From the NCBI GenBank assembly GCA_903899375.1, contig CAIUIT010000090.1:1-39799 (forward strand): 39,799 bases of DNA, given 5' to 3'. Position numbers and translations under genes: made by a program. Below are positions 9,151 to 16,748 of the stretch, in pieces (within the stretch, counting starts at the first letter, position 1; each line of letters begins with the position of its first letter). The stretch comes from an uncultured Actinomycetes bacterium. GTDB lineage: Bacteria > Actinomycetota > Actinomycetes > Nanopelagicales > Nanopelagicaceae. The notes under the pieces were generated by a model. The model had not been told where the DNA came from, searched no databases, and was given only the letters and a program-made list of their open reading frames with translations.

Positions 9151-10528
9151 TAGCTCTTCCAAACGCCTTGAGATTGGCCCGGTTGCATTTCTAGTAGCCG
9201 GGCTGATGTTTATGCAGTTTTTAGATGGAGCAATTCTTCCCATTGCCGCTCCGACCATCGCTCGATCTTTTCATATTCTCTCAGCCCAAGTAGGTATCTG
9301 CGTCACTTCCTACATAGTGACGGTACTGGTTCTGATACCCATATCGGCATGGTTAGCAGATAAATTTGGGGTGCGCTTAATTCTCTTCACCAGTATTGCA
9401 ATCTTTATGTTGGGTTCGCTCTTATGCTCTCTCAGCAATAACCTTGTAGAACTTACTGCAATGCGAATATTGCAGGGTATAGGTGCGGCATCGATGGTTC
9501 CCGTTGGGCGCCTTATCTTGATGCGTTCGGTAGATAAGTCACAAGTTATTCGCGTGATTTCTTACTCGGTATGGCCTGCGCTGGCAGCGCCAGTGGTGGC
9601 GCCAGTGGTAGGTGGATTTATCATTGCCCACGCATCATGGCATTGGATCTTTCTTGTTAACGTGCCGATAGGTCTTATCGCACTCTTGATCGGCATAAAG
9701 ATTGTGCCCCGCGTTCCAGGCGGAAAAGTGGAACGATTAGATTGGTTGGGTTTCTATGGTTGCGCCCTAAGTTTGGGGTTACTGGTATTGGCAGCAGCAA
9801 ATTTGGGTTCCCCTCATATCAATTTAGTATCAACCCTTCTGCTACTCGTCGTGGGAATCGGAATTGGCCTACCCACCATTCGCCACTTACGGCGCTCGGC
9901 TGAACCATTGATTGACTTAAGCGTGCTTAAGATTCAAACGTTTCACTTGAATTGCACCAGTGGGCTGTTGTTTCGGGTCGCGCAAAATACCCCTCCATTT
10001 GTATTACCACTGCTCTTCCAAGATAAATTCGGGTGGAGCGCAGAGCGAGCTGGCGGAGTCCTATTCTTTTACATGCTAGGAAATCTCGTATTTAAAGTTT
10101 TCACAACTCCCCTCATGAATAAATTTCGCTTTAAACCTCTACTACTTCTCTCAATACTTTTAAGCGCACCCCTCACCCTGATCCTTGGATTAATCGGATC
10201 TTCTATCCCCTTCATCTGGTTGACACTCTTACTGCTTTTCGCGGGAGGAATCCGAACCATAGGAATGACCCTCTTCAACACCATCACCTTCGCGGATACC
10301 AATCAAGAGGTCATGGCACATGCAAATACCATTACCAATATGGTGCAGCAGTTGGCCTCTGTTATCGCCGTAGCTATCGCGGTAATTGCCCTCAACCTTG
10401 GTCGAGTCTTAGCCGGAACCCAGAATCAATTCACCTTTGCATTTTCATCCGCCGTTCTAGTGTTGGCGATTTCACTGTGGAATGTCACCTCTCTGCCTGG
10501 GACTGCAGGGGATTCACTGCGCAAATAG
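9143..10528 (+). CDS. DHA2-type MFS transporter (EmrB/QacA-like)
   Basis: This 461-residue major facilitator protein has 12-14 predicted helices. The N-terminus carries FLDGAILPIAAPTIAR, the helix-1 motif of DHA2 drug:H+ antiporters (usual form LD.TIVNVALP.I), followed by the loop 2-3 motif ADKFGVRLILF. The sequence is shorter than most 14-helix members. TTG at 9143 is the chosen start because it keeps all of helix 1. AGAGGAG lies about 14 nt upstream, longer than usual, and translation is probably coupled to the overlapping permease gene. The gene ends 15 nt before murT, so it may be co-transcribed with the MurT/GatD pair. Whether it exports a toxic compound or a cell-envelope precursor cannot be decided. 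Confidence 0.85.
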   Translation: MINSSSKRLEIGPVAFLVAGLMFMQFLDGAILPIAAPTIARSFHILSAQVGICVTSYIVTVLVLIPISAWLADKFGVRLILFTSIAIFMLGSLLCSLSNNLVELTAMRILQGIGAASMVPVGRLILMRSVDKSQVIRVISYSVWPALAAPVVAPVVGGFIIAHASWHWIFLVNVPIGLIALLIGIKIVPRVPGGKVERLDWLGFYGCALSLGLLVLAAANLGSPHINLVSTLLLLVVGIGIGLPTIRHLRRSAEPLIDLSVLKIQTFHLNCTSGLLFRVAQNTPPFVLPLLFQDKFGWSAERAGGVLFFYMLGNLVFKVFTTPLMNKFRFKPLLLLSILLSAPLTLILGLIGSSIPFIWLTLLLLFAGGIRTIGMTLFNTITFADTNQEVMAHANTITNMVQQLASVIAVAIAVIALNLGRVLAGTQNQFTFAFSSAVLVLAISLWNVTSLPGTAGDSLRK

Positions 10529-10543
10529 GCGTACTCTTAGTGA

Positions 10544-11665
10544 GTGCTTAGCCCAAGACTCCGCTTAGCGATTCTCGTGGCAAAGAGCGCCGGAGCCGCA
10601 TCGCGCCTTGTTGGCAATAAGGGCGAGACCTTACCTGGTCGAATCTTGCTCGCGATTGAACCGGAAGCGATCTCGCTCTTGGCACAGAACAAAGAGGTTT
10701 TTCTCGTTTCCGCAACCAACGGAAAAACTTCGACCACCAAAGCCGTCGCAGCTATCGTTTCGCAATTAGGTCCCGTTGCCACCAGTGGATCGGGTTCTAA
10801 CCTCGCCTGGGGAGCAGCTAATGCACTCATGTCCCCCGCACCTTATGCAGTACTCGAGATTGATGAATTGCACCTACCAGCCATCATTGCTCAGACTGAT
10901 CCAACCGTCGTTCTACTTTTAAATCTAACCCGAGATCAATTGCACCGCATGCATGAAGTGAAGCGGGTGGCCGATCGTTGGCACGTCGAATGTTCCGAAG
11001 CGACAAATACTGTCTTTGTCGCAGATATTGATGATCCTTTTATTAATTATGCGATCGTAAATGCAACTAATGTTGTTCGAGTTTCATTTGGAGGGAGAAG
11101 GCATCCAGATGGTGCAGTCTGTCCGCGCTGTGGGAGTTATTTAACATGGACTCGTGGGAATTATTCATGCACTTGTGGTCTTACCAACAAAATTTGCGAA
11201 GTTAAGTTGAAGAAAGGTTCAGCCGCATACCGCAATGCCGCTTTAGCGAATATTGTTGGCGAAGTGGTTGGGGCACCACCGATTGAATTTACAGAATTAG
11301 AACTCGAACGCAGCGTCACCAAAGAGATCGCCGGCAAGAACGCACACTTTCGTTTAACCAAAAACCCAGCTTCATGGACCGAAGCGCTGCAGTCTCAATT
11401 ACATACTGATGTCATCTTGGTGCTTAATGCGCGGCAGGTTGATGGCATTGATACCTCGTGGCTCTGGGACGTCTCCTTCGCAATACTTAAAGGCCACCGC
11501 GTAATTGTCTGTGGTGAGCGTGCTCTAGATATGGCTTACCGAATTCATGTCGAAGGAATCGAATCGCATGTCGTGGAAAACTTTGATGAGGCTTTCGCCC
11601 TTACTCAGGGCAGCGAAGTCACGGTCCTATCCGCGTATACGGCTTTCTTTGAGTTGGTGATGTGA
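10544..11665 (+). CDS. murT: MurT, ligase subunit of lipid II isoglutaminyl synthase
   Basis: This 373-residue Mur-ligase-fold protein, together with GatD, amidates the D-Glu of lipid II to D-isoglutamine using ATP and glutamine-derived ammonia, at the cytoplasmic side of the membrane. The ATP loop ATNGKTST is at 57-64. A Cys4 zinc-ribbon insert (Cys193, 196, 209, 211; CPRC and CTC) is specific to MurT among Mur ligases. Near the C-terminus, VDGIDTSWLWDV holds the Asp thought to be catalytic in the pneumococcal enzyme. The chosen start is GTG at 10544, 15 nt after the MFS stop, with no strong Shine-Dalgarno. The stop overlaps the start of gatD, the standard arrangement for this complex. Confidence 0.93.
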   Translation: MLSPRLRLAILVAKSAGAASRLVGNKGETLPGRILLAIEPEAISLLAQNKEVFLVSATNGKTSTTKAVAAIVSQLGPVATSGSGSNLAWGAANALMSPAPYAVLEIDELHLPAIIAQTDPTVVLLLNLTRDQLHRMHEVKRVADRWHVECSEATNTVFVADIDDPFINYAIVNATNVVRVSFGGRRHPDGAVCPRCGSYLTWTRGNYSCTCGLTNKICEVKLKKGSAAYRNAALANIVGEVVGAPPIEFTELELERSVTKEIAGKNAHFRLTKNPASWTEALQSQLHTDVILVLNARQVDGIDTSWLWDVSFAILKGHRVIVCGERALDMAYRIHVEGIESHVVENFDEAFALTQGSEVTVLSAYTAFFELVM

Positions 11666-12354
11666 TGCTAGAGATCATCCGAATCCACAATGAACTATTG
11701 GGAACATATGGAGATCGCGGCAACGCGGACGTACTTAAGTTCCGTGCGACAAAACGGAATATAAAGGCACGAATTACTGACATTTCATACTTAGATCCAC
11801 TCCCCAAGAGTGGCGATATTTACTTATTGGGGGGAGCAGAAGATGCTGCACAATTGCTCTCTCTCACCGCACTTCGCAAAGGATCGATACTTGCTCGTGC
11901 TGCAAATAAAGGCGCTGTTGTCCTAGCGATCTGTGCCGGATTCCAATTGCTTGGAACCAAATACGCAACGAGAGATGAAGAGTTTGCTGGTCTTGGGTTA
12001 CTTGATGTAATTACAACCCCTGGTGATAAGAGATTGGTGGGTGATATAGCCGTTCAAAGCGATCTCTTTGACGTTCCACTTACGGGATTTGAGAACCACA
12101 GCAGCGTTACAACGCTCGGGGCAGATGCCAATGCCTTTGGAAAAGTCTTGCAAGGTAATGGCAATGGCGTCGCTTCCCTTGACGGTGCAATTAATAGGAA
12201 TGTATTTGGAACGTACTTACACGGGCCGATACTGGCGCGTAACCCAGAATTTGCTGATTTACTCATCGAGCGGGCCATCGGTGAGGCTATTTCACCTCTC
12301 GATGATGAGCTTGCCCTGCGTTATGCAAAGTGGCGAAGGGCTCTGGTTAAGTAG
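11662..12354 (+). CDS. gatD: GatD, glutaminase subunit of lipid II isoglutaminyl synthase
   Basis: This 230-residue class I glutamine amidotransferase of the CobB/CobQ type supplies ammonia to MurT. The nucleophile is Cys91 in AICAGFQLLG and the catalytic His is His187 in YLHGPILARNPEFAD, close to Cys94/His189 of the Streptococcus pneumoniae enzyme. The N-terminal NELLGTYGDRGNADVL is typical of GatD. Either GTG at 11662 (4-nt overlap with murT) or ATG at 11665 (1-nt overlap) could be the start. Both imply translational coupling. A possible -10 box (TACAAT, 12357-12362) for the next gene follows directly after the stop. Confidence 0.93.
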   Translation: MMLEIIRIHNELLGTYGDRGNADVLKFRATKRNIKARITDISYLDPLPKSGDIYLLGGAEDAAQLLSLTALRKGSILARAANKGAVVLAICAGFQLLGTKYATRDEEFAGLGLLDVITTPGDKRLVGDIAVQSDLFDVPLTGFENHSSVTTLGADANAFGKVLQGNGNGVASLDGAINRNVFGTYLHGPILARNPEFADLLIERAIGEAISPLDDELALRYAKWRRALVK

Positions 12355-12494
12355 GTTACAATTAGATGTTGCATCCGCAACACAACTCACAGAACCTCTG
12401 TTTGTCACCATAAACAAGTTCGTTTGCGAGTCTTACGTCAGTCTTCACTGATAAGCACCACGAGACACGCATCTATGTCTCGATTGGTATAGCT
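12355..12494 (+). promoter_or_regulatory. Leader region of the DEAD-box helicase gene with several hairpins
   Basis: A candidate -10 box TACAAT is at 12357-12362, which would give a leader of about 125 nt. Four short perfect hairpins follow: TGTTGC/GCAACA (12367-12382), ACAGA/TCTGT (12389-12401), TCAGT/ACTGA with loop CTTC (12438-12451) and CGAGACA/TGTCTCG (12461-12482). The last ends 12 nt before the ATG at 12495, and no Shine-Dalgarno is visible in front of that start. A folded leader on an RNA helicase gene would fit cold-responsive or autogenous control, which is an inference. Confidence 0.45.
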
Positions 12495-14204
12495 ATGTCT
12501 ACGTTCCGCAATTTAGGTGTTACCCCTGCGCTCTGCGAGGCTCTTGAAGCCGAAGGCAAGACCGCCCCATTCCCCATTCAAACTGCCACCCTGCCTGATG
12601 CGATTAAAGGTCGCGATGTGCTCGGTCGCGGTCAAACCGGCTCCGGAAAGACGCTGGCATTTGGCCTAGCCATGCTTACGCGCCTCAACGGCCGTACCGC
12701 TAAGCCTCACAAGCCACTTGGCTTAATTCTTTCTCCAACTCGCGAGCTTGCAGTTCAGATCAATGAAGTTATTTCTCCACTTGCCCGCAAAATTGGCCTC
12801 TCTTCACAGGTTGTTGCTGGCGGACTTTCATACATCGGTCAGATTCAATCGCTCAAGCGTGGCGTACCTGTCATTGTTGCAACTCCTGGTCGTTTGATGG
12901 ATCTTCTCGAAAAGAAGCACATCGATCTTTCGGATGTCATGATCACGGTACTCGATGAGGCAGATCAGATGGCTGATATGGGATTCCTGCCGGTTGTTAA
13001 AGAGATTCTCTCTCTTACCCAAGAGGGCGGACAGCACCTTCTGTTCTCTGCCACCTTGGATCGCGATGTCGATACGATCGTCAAGCGTTTCCTCAAAGAT
13101 CCGATTACTCACTCACTCGAGAATGAAAAGTCTCGCGCAGCTGATATGACTCATCATCTCTTGTTGCTCGATCAGCAACATAAAGATGAGATTTCAACGC
13201 AGATCGCCGCACGCAATGGACGCACAATCTTCTTCGTTCGTACCAAACATGGCGCCGATAAGCTCGCTGAAAAGATGCTTCGCAGTGGCGTACCAGTTGG
13301 CGTGCTTCATGGTGGAAAATCTCAAGGTCAGCGCACTCGTGTTCTTAAAGCCTTTAAAGATGGACGCGCCTCAGCACTTGTCGCTACAGATGTAGCAGCG
13401 CGCGGTATCCACGTTGATGATGTCTCACTTATCGTGCATATTGATGCCCCTGCGGATCACAAAGATTATCTCCACCGTGCAGGTCGTACTGCGCGCGCTG
13501 GCGCAACAGGGACAGTAGTTACTCTTGCAACACACAAGCAGAAGAAAGCGGTTTTTGGAATTACTAACCGCGCTGCTGTGAAGTTGATCGAGAACAATGT
13601 TCGCCCCGGAGACTCAAAACTTCATGAAATCACTGGAGCACAAGAGCCATCTGGTATTCCAATCGCGGTGGAGGCTGAAAAGCCATCTCGCAATGATCGT
13701 AAGCCAGGAAGCCGTAGCCGTTCCAATGATCGCGGAAACCGCGACGGTAACTTCAAGGCCCGTAAAACTGGTGGAGGTCGCTTCGAAAGCCCAGCTAAGG
13801 CTGAAGGCGCTGAAGTTCGTACCGAGCGTCCAGAGCGTTCATATCAAGCTCCACGTGAAGAGCGCCGCCCTAGTACCGAACGTACGTTCAGTAATGATCG
13901 TCGTCCTGCTACAGAACGTAGCGATCGCCCATTCCGTTCTGCTCCTAAGAAGTGGGAAGACAAGGCGAGAGATTCACGCACGCGTGAAGAGAGCGCAACT
14001 CCTGCAGGAAATCGTGGTCGCGTCGAAGGCGTAGCTCGTCCTGCAAAGAAGGCACCTCGTATGCCGCTAGAAAAGCGCATTGCGCTTGAAAAGGCTGAGT
14101 CACGTGCCCGCACAGGAAAGCCTGCTGCTGGTCCAAAGAAGTTTAGCAAAGCTGGCGGAAAGCCTTTTAAGGCTGGAAAGCCAAGTCAGGCTAAGCGAGG
14201 CTAA
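12495..14204 (+). CDS. DEAD-box ATP-dependent RNA helicase with basic C-terminal tail
   Basis: This 569-residue protein unwinds RNA duplexes and in bacteria typically acts in ribosome assembly, mRNA decay or cold adaptation. All core motifs are visible: the Q motif with Gln29, motif I GQTGSGKT (46-53), PTRELAVQ, TPGRLMDLL, motif II DEAD (154-157), SAT, and in the second RecA domain ATDVAARGI and HRAGRTARAG. Residues from about 385 onward form a long low-complexity tail rich in Arg, Lys, Ser, Pro and Glu, typical of RhlE/DeaD-type proteins and probably RNA-binding and disordered. The tail shows several R.ERP-type repeats. The stop overlaps the convergent ATPase gene by 14 nt, and a terminator-like hairpin lies 24 nt beyond. 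No Shine-Dalgarno precedes the ATG. Confidence 0.93.
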   Translation: MSTFRNLGVTPALCEALEAEGKTAPFPIQTATLPDAIKGRDVLGRGQTGSGKTLAFGLAMLTRLNGRTAKPHKPLGLILSPTRELAVQINEVISPLARKIGLSSQVVAGGLSYIGQIQSLKRGVPVIVATPGRLMDLLEKKHIDLSDVMITVLDEADQMADMGFLPVVKEILSLTQEGGQHLLFSATLDRDVDTIVKRFLKDPITHSLENEKSRAADMTHHLLLLDQQHKDEISTQIAARNGRTIFFVRTKHGADKLAEKMLRSGVPVGVLHGGKSQGQRTRVLKAFKDGRASALVATDVAARGIHVDDVSLIVHIDAPADHKDYLHRAGRTARAGATGTVVTLATHKQKKAVFGITNRAAVKLIENNVRPGDSKLHEITGAQEPSGIPIAVEAEKPSRNDRKPGSRSRSNDRGNRDGNFKARKTGGGRFESPAKAEGAEVRTERPERSYQAPREERRPSTERTFSNDRRPATERSDRPFRSAPKKWEDKARDSRTREESATPAGNRGRVEGVARPAKKAPRMPLEKRIALEKAESRARTGKPAAGPKKFSKAGGKPFKAGKPSQAKRG

Positions 14205-14793
14205 TAACTCGATCAAAGTATTTAAAGATGGCGTCCTGATTGTGAGAAATCACCAGGACGCCATTCTCTTTCTTAAGCTCGGCAATCAACTCAATGATTT
14301 TGTTTGTAGATTCTGAATCTTGGGCACTAAAAGGTTCATCAAGTAAATAATATTTCGCGCGCTGGCTTAGCGCTAACGCCAAACTCACTCGCTCTTGTTG
14401 TCCGATAGAGAGTTCAGTGACCTTCTTATTCAGTAAAGATGTTAGACCTAATTGATCTACTAAATGGGAGTTATCTGCGATTCGCATCTTCTTCGGTAGG
14501 AAATGTAGAACTTCACTCACTGTATAAGCCAAAGTGAAAGAGCGGCGCTGTGGAGCGATTGAACGCAACAGCGCTTGTTCCTTAGCGCTTAATGAGCTGA
14601 CCGCTTTGCCATCAATTGTAATTTCTCCAGACTCCGCTTGGAGCAAGCCACCTATTAATTGAATCAGCGTGCTTTTGCCAGCCCCATTGGGTCCTGTGAG
14701 AAGCACGGCTTCACCAGTGTCTAGCCGATCATCAAAGTCTTTGTATATCTCGTGGTTACCTCGAGAGAAGGAAAGTCCCTTAATCTCAATCAT
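14191..14793 (-). CDS. ABC importer ATPase, heme/siderophore/B12 type (HmuV-like)
   Basis: This 200-residue ATPase powers the FecCD-type permease encoded just upstream. Walker A is GPNGAGKST (34-42), the signature is LSIGQ (128-132), the catalytic Glu is Glu153 in LLDEPFSAQD and the switch His is His184 in VISHN. It is shorter than most FhuC/BtuD/HmuV proteins (about 250 residues), and it ends soon after the H-loop, without the usual C-terminal part. The start ATG overlaps the permease gene by 8 nt, so it is the last gene of a binding protein-permease-ATPase operon. Its 3' end overlaps the helicase gene by 14 nt in opposite orientation and contains the helicase terminator hairpin. Confidence 0.87.
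   Translation of the reverse strand: MIEIKGLSFSRGNHEIYKDFDDRLDTGEAVLLTGPNGAGKSTLIQLIGGLLQAESGEITIDGKAVSSLSAKEQALLRSIAPQRRSFTLAYTVSEVLHFLPKKMRIADNSHLVDQLGLTSLLNKKVTELSIGQQERVSLALALSQRAKYYLLDEPFSAQDSESTNKIIELIAELKKENGVLVISHNQDAIFKYFDRVISLA
14228..14264 (+). terminator. Strong hairpin, probable terminator of the helicase gene, inside the opposing ATPase gene
   Basis: On the + strand ATGGCGTCCTG (14228-14238) pairs perfectly with CAGGACGCCAT (14254-14264). After a 3-nt bulge, GTGA (14242-14245) pairs with TCAC (14250-14253) around a GAAA tetraloop. The pyrimidine run TCTCTTTCTT follows. The GNRA loop and T-rich tail exist only in the + strand reading, so it is best read as the intrinsic terminator of the helicase gene. 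It lies within the coding sequence (H-loop region) of the convergent ABC ATPase. Confidence 0.7.
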
Positions 14794-15766
14794 GACTCAC
14801 CCACGATGCGCGCTTAATGCGAAGGAGAACGATCAGGGCTGGTGCTCCGAGGAGCGATGTCAGCAGACCCAGGGGAATCTCATTGGGTTGAAAGAGCGTC
14901 CGGGCTAAGAGATCAGCGAGCAGCAAAACAATAGCTCCGACCAGCGCGCTCAGAGATAACACCTTGCGATGAGCGGGGCCGATGAGTAAGCGGACAATGT
15001 GGGGTACAAGCAATCCGATAAATGCAATCGTTCCAACGGCACTAACAGAGGCACCAATGAGGAAAGCCAACCCGATAATTGCATAAAGTCGTAATCGTTT
15101 TGGATTTACACCTAGGTAATGAGATGAGCTTTCTCCGAGCGAGTAGATATCAAGGCGGCGAGACACCAAGAAGCAGATGATGATTCCGACTTCGATATAA
15201 GGAGCAATCATTCCCACGGTGGCATTGTTGAGCAGCGTCAGTGAACCAAAATTCCAAAAGGTAATGGATTGAATGCTTGGCTTAGGGGACATCGATATGA
15301 GCAGCCCGGCGAATGAGGTGAAGATTGCAGATACTGCGATACCTGTCAGTAAAAAACCGAAACCTTTACCTGGTGCGATCCATTGAACTAGTAGCGCAGT
15401 GAGCGCTGCTGCCAGTACCGCGGCTCCAATATTTGAGCGAGTTCCGTAGACAGAAGCACCCGAGGAGATGAGGGCGATGGTTCCAAGTGTTGCGCCGCTA
15501 GATAGTCCGATGAGGGTCGGCTCGGCCAATGGATTGCGGAAAATACCTTGGGCCACTGCTCCAGCTACTCCTAAACCTGCTCCGATAATTACTGCGCCTA
15601 AGGCGCGGGGAAACCTAACTTGCCAGACAGTTGTGGCATCAACGCTGTGTTTACCAATCAGCGAAAAGACCGAACTTTGTAACTGCAAGATGCCAATATC
15701 GAGTGAGAGCCAAAAGAGGAAGAGCAGGAGTGTAAAACCAGCCAGATATATAAGAATCTTCTTCAT
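14786..15766 (-). CDS. FecCD-family ABC importer permease (HmuU-like)
   Basis: This 326-residue membrane protein of the BtuC/FecCD/HmuU family has about nine or ten helices and forms the channel for heme, ferric chelates or cobalamin. Family features include the segment beginning WQVRFPRALGAVIIGAGLG near residue 48, GAVAQGIFRNPLAEPTLIG, and the coupling-helix region GLLVPHIVRLLIG.AHR. The gene overlaps the binding protein by 4 nt upstream and the ATPase by 8 nt downstream, indicating a tightly coupled operon. The ligand is inferred mainly from the HmuT-like binding protein. Cobalamin or siderophore transport is the alternative. Confidence 0.88.
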   Translation of the reverse strand: MKKILIYLAGFTLLLFLFWLSLDIGILQLQSSVFSLIGKHSVDATTVWQVRFPRALGAVIIGAGLGVAGAVAQGIFRNPLAEPTLIGLSSGATLGTIALISSGASVYGTRSNIGAAVLAAALTALLVQWIAPGKGFGFLLTGIAVSAIFTSFAGLLISMSPKPSIQSITFWNFGSLTLLNNATVGMIAPYIEVGIIICFLVSRRLDIYSLGESSSHYLGVNPKRLRLYAIIGLAFLIGASVSAVGTIAFIGLLVPHIVRLLIGPAHRKVLSLSALVGAIVLLLADLLARTLFQPNEIPLGLLTSLLGAPALIVLLRIKRASWVSHD

Positions 15767-16665
15767 AATTTCGCCGCAGCAATGACGAGAGGGCGCAAAA
15801 CTTTGGCCATTGGGATCGTTCGTGGTCCAAAGGAGAGCAGTAGCGAATCATCAACTGTTACTACCCGTTGGTGCTGACCTGCGGGAGTCTGGGCGATCCC
15901 CGGGAATTGCACTAGCCCTTTAATCCCACCGACAGAAACCAATCCCTTTGTCATAAGCAGCAAGACATCGGGTTGCAGTTTGATTAACTCTTCGGCGGTG
16001 AGCGCATTAAATGGATTCTTAAGCTTTGCCGCACCTACGTCGATAAAGCCATCAGCTTGCAGAATAGAATCTGCTCCTGAGCCTGGTCCACCTATCAAAT
16101 AGATAGATGCGGTCCCGCGCATATAAAGAAATGCAACTCTAATTGTGCTCTTTGCCGACTTGAATGAACTTACTTGCGCTTCCAGCGCAGCACCAGCTTT
16201 AGGGACACCTAAAGTCTTGGCGATCACACCTTCCTTTGCGTAGATATCCGCCAAGGTAAAAGCACTTGGAACGCTCACGATCCGAATTTTCGCAGCCTTA
16301 AGGGTTGCAATTGCCGTTACTGGAGATGTATTTGAATCTATAAAAACTAGATCTGGACGTTGGGAAAGTACCGCCTCCGCAGATACTTGCATCGCCGACT
16401 CATCGATTGGAATATTTTTGAGTTCTGGCATGGTGGAGGCGATATCTCGGCCTACCAAAATATTCTTGTATCCCAGCGCTGCGACAATCTCGGCCGCCCC
16501 ATTAGCGAGAGCAACTACTCGTTTGAATCGTGCTAATTCCCCGCTATGTACGATCGGCAACGAGACTTGGCTAGCATTTATATCCGACACCGCAGCTTGT
16601 GCTGTCGGAGAAAAGGAGAGGATGAGGGCGCTCAGTACCACTGCAGCAACCACCCGTGTTCTCAC
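15763..16665 (-). CDS. Periplasmic-type binding protein of a heme ABC importer (HmuT-like)
   Basis: This 300-residue cluster A-III binding protein starts with a signal peptide (about 1-24, cleavage after TAQA). The segment GGPGSGADS (192-200) preceded by MRGTASIYLI, the GLVSVGG segment near 241-247, and SFGPRT (278-283) are hallmarks of HmuT-type hemin-binding proteins. Actinobacterial HmuT proteins are usually lipoproteins, but no lipobox Cys is present here, so anchoring by lipid is unlikely. The start is GTG at 16665, with GGAGG on the minus strand about 15 nt upstream, a long spacing. The gene is first in the importer operon and diverges from two secreted proteins. One of two identical inverted repeats (16583-16609) lies inside its signal-peptide coding region and the other upstream. 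Vitamin B12 is the main alternative ligand. Confidence 0.83.
   Translation of the reverse strand: MRTRVVAAVVLSALILSFSPTAQAAVSDINASQVSLPIVHSGELARFKRVVALANGAAEIVAALGYKNILVGRDIASTMPELKNIPIDESAMQVSAEAVLSQRPDLVFIDSNTSPVTAIATLKAAKIRIVSVPSAFTLADIYAKEGVIAKTLGVPKAGAALEAQVSSFKSAKSTIRVAFLYMRGTASIYLIGGPGSGADSILQADGFIDVGAAKLKNPFNALTAEELIKLQPDVLLLMTKGLVSVGGIKGLVQFPGIAQTPAGQHQRVVTVDDSLLLSFGPRTIPMAKVLRPLVIAAAKL
16583..16609. promoter_or_regulatory. Inverted repeat TCCGACA-N13-TGTCGGA, copy 1
   Basis: The arms are at 16583-16589 and 16603-16609 with a 13-bp spacer, inside the 5' coding end of the HmuT-like gene. Exactly the same arms and spacing recur at 16689-16715, while the spacers differ. Arm centres are 20 bp apart, about two helical turns, as expected for a dimeric DNA-binding protein. 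The regulator is not identified. Confidence 0.6.
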
Positions 16666-16688
16666 CAGCGTATTCTGGCACCTCCTTT

Positions 16689-16715
16689 TCCGACATGGGA
16701 GGCGAAGTTGTCGGA
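16689..16715. promoter_or_regulatory. Inverted repeat TCCGACA-N13-TGTCGGA, copy 2
   Basis: The arms are at 16689-16695 and 16709-16715 in the 83-bp divergent gap between the heme importer operon and the secreted-protein genes. It lies 106 bp from copy 1, close to ten helical turns, so both sites would face the same side of the DNA. The position fits an operator controlling both directions. Confidence 0.65.
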
Positions 16716-16736
16716 GCGAAATTCCCTAATCTCTCT

Positions 16737-16742
16737 TAGATT
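16737..16742 (+). promoter_or_regulatory. -10 box TAGATT of a probable leaderless promoter
   Basis: TAGATT ends 6 nt before the ATG at 16749 and no Shine-Dalgarno is present, so transcription probably starts at the start codon. No convincing -35 box is visible at 16-18 nt spacing, though TTGTCG lies further upstream within the inverted repeat. Confidence 0.5.
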
Positions 16743-16748
16743 AACGCC

